Shown piece after piece: positions 4,974 through 6,045 of a DNA stretch of 6,045 nt. The position numbers were made by a program, and so were the translations under genes. The notes beneath the pieces are model-generated. The model was not told the origin of the DNA, ran no database searches, and saw only the letters and a program-made list of their open reading frames with translations. The stretch spans positions 1 to 6,045 of the forward strand of contig RFIV01000082.1 of the NCBI GenBank assembly GCA_003695085.1, written 5' to 3'. This stretch comes from Gammaproteobacteria bacterium (lineage in GTDB: Bacteria; Pseudomonadota; Gammaproteobacteria; Pseudomonadales; Oleiphilaceae). Numbering within the stretch: the stretch's first letter is position 1; the number at the start of each line of letters is the position of its first letter.

Positions 4974-6045
4974 ATGGCGCACGACGCAACCCTGGCACGT
5001 ACCGACATTCACGAATACCTCAAGCAGCATGAAAACAAGGAAATGCTGCGCCTGCTCACCTGTGGCAGCGTGGACGATGGCAAGAGCACGCTCATCGGCC
5101 GCCTGCTTCACGACTCCAAGATGATCTATGAAGACCAGCTGGAGGCCATCAGGAAGGACAGCGCCCGCAGCGGCAACATCGGCAAGGACAAGATCGACTT
5201 CTCCCTCCTGGTGGATGGCCTGGCTGCCGAGCGTGAACAGGGCATCACCATTGACGTGGCCTACCGCTATTTCTCAACCAGCGCGCGCAAGTTCATCATT
5301 GCCGATACACCGGGCCACGAGCAGTACACGCGCAACATGGCCACGGGGGCCTCGACTGCACAACTGGCCATCATCCTGATTGATGCCCGTCACGGGGTGC
5401 TGCGCCAGACCAAGCGGCATACCTTCATTGCCAGCCTGCTGGGCATCCGGCATGTCGTCGTGGCGGTGAACAAGATGGACCTCGTGGATTTCAGCGAAGA
5501 CCGCTTCAACGAAATTCGTGAAGATTACCTGGCTTTCTCCAAGAGCCTGCACATCCACGACCTGCGCTTCATTCCGATCTCGGCGCTGGAAGGCGACAAC
5601 GTCGTCGAGCTGTCCGACAACACGCCCTGGTATGACGGCCAGCCGCTGATGACCATCCTCAATACGGTGGAAATCAGTTCGGACAGGAACTTCGAAGACT
5701 TCCGTCTGCCGGTTCAGTACGTCAACCGCCCCAACCTGGATTTTCGTGGGTATTGCGGCACCATCGCCTCCGGCATTGTCCGCAAGGGCGACCCGATCAT
5801 GGTGCTGCCATCGCGTCAGACAAGCACCGTCGAATCCATTGTTACGTATGACGGTGAGCTGGATGAAGCATTTGCCGACCAGGCCGTGACACTGACGCTG
5901 AAAGATGAAATCGACATCAGCCGTGGCGAGATGCTGGTGAAGCCGGACAACGTGCCACAGGTATCCAATCGCATCAAGGCACACGTCGTCTGGATGGCGG
6001 AACAACCGCTCACCGTTGGCCGACAGTACTACATCAAGCACACCA
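4974..6045 (+). CDS. cysN: Sulfate adenylyltransferase subunit 1 (CysN or CysNC), 3' end outside window
   Basis: CysN is the regulatory GTPase of ATP sulfurylase; GTP hydrolysis drives APS synthesis by CysD. The reading frame stays open from ATG 4974 to the edge, giving 357 residues of an expected 475 or so (CysN) or about 630 (CysNC). The G domain is complete: P-loop GSVDDGKS (31-38), switch-I region around GITIDV (90-95), DTPGHEQ (111-117), NKMD (166-169) and SALEGDN (203-209). An EF-Tu-like second domain follows (about 245-325: PVQYVNRPNLDFRGY, DEIDISRGEML), and the third begins near 338 (VVWMAEQPL). The start MAHDATLARTDIHEYLKQHE resembles Pseudomonas-type CysNC more than E. coli CysN (from memory). 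That hints at a C-terminal APS kinase, but the deciding part is missing. The ribosome site is weak (ACGAG, 7 nt from ATG), consistent with coupling to cysD 40 nt upstream. Confidence 0.97.
   Translation, partial: MAHDATLARTDIHEYLKQHENKEMLRLLTCGSVDDGKSTLIGRLLHDSKMIYEDQLEAIRKDSARSGNIGKDKIDFSLLVDGLAAEREQGITIDVAYRYFSTSARKFIIADTPGHEQYTRNMATGASTAQLAIILIDARHGVLRQTKRHTFIASLLGIRHVVVAVNKMDLVDFSEDRFNEIREDYLAFSKSLHIHDLRFIPISALEGDNVVELSDNTPWYDGQPLMTILNTVEISSDRNFEDFRLPVQYVNRPNLDFRGYCGTIASGIVRKGDPIMVLPSRQTSTVESIVTYDGELDEAFADQAVTLTLKDEIDISRGEMLVKPDNVPQVSNRIKAHVVWMAEQPLTVGRQYYIKHT

Noticed and set aside
4049..5008. A 319-codon open frame antisense to cysD
   Set aside because: cysD is unmistakable on the plus strand; the long antisense frame follows from GC-rich third-position bias and its translation shows no family features.
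1..6045. Mobile element, CRISPR array, tRNA or a novel multi-gene system
   Set aside because: I saw no transposase or integrase, no regularly spaced repeats, no tRNA-like cloverleaf, and no unknown genes clustered together; the single unknown gene stands alone among housekeeping genes.

Overview
The window looks like ordinary chromosome of a moderately GC-rich gammaproteobacterium. RimO, CysD and CysN read as close relatives of the E. coli and Pseudomonas proteins. A free-living marine or soil lineage such as Marinobacter, Halomonas, Alcanivorax or Pseudomonas relatives would fit, but that placement is inference from protein resemblance and style. There is no tRNA, rRNA, CRISPR array, insertion sequence or obvious mobile element.

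Layout, left to right. (1) A plus-strand gene for an uncharacterised exported protein with six cysteines (55-867), convergent with (2) rimO on the minus strand (934-2256), the ribosomal protein S12 methylthiotransferase. (3) Upstream of rimO on the same strand, 48 nt away, is a gene fusing an AraC-type DNA-binding domain to an O6-alkylguanine-DNA alkyltransferase domain (2305-3198), essentially an Ada protein without its N-terminal zinc domain. (4) A 285-nt divergent spacer, with an AT-rich right half, leads to (5) a small single-domain PilZ protein (3484-3897), a probable c-di-GMP effector. (6) A short regulatory region rich in inverted repeats, with a consensus TATAAT box, precedes (7) cysD (4025-4933) and (8) cysN (from 4974, cut by the window edge), the two subunits of ATP sulfurylase.

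Functionally the strongest unit is cysD-cysN: together they make adenosine 5'-phosphosulfate at the first step of sulfate assimilation, with the CysN GTPase driving the CysD adenylyl transfer. If cysN continues into an APS kinase domain (CysNC), the second step is also encoded there, but the window ends too early to tell. The alkyltransferase gene and rimO may share a transcript, although rimO also has a candidate -10 box of its own.

I do not see a new multi-gene system. The items most worth a second look are the exported six-cysteine protein of unknown role with its probable GTG start, the palindrome in the cysD promoter region, the N-terminally reduced Ada-type protein, and the cysteine-rich PilZ protein with two CxC motifs.
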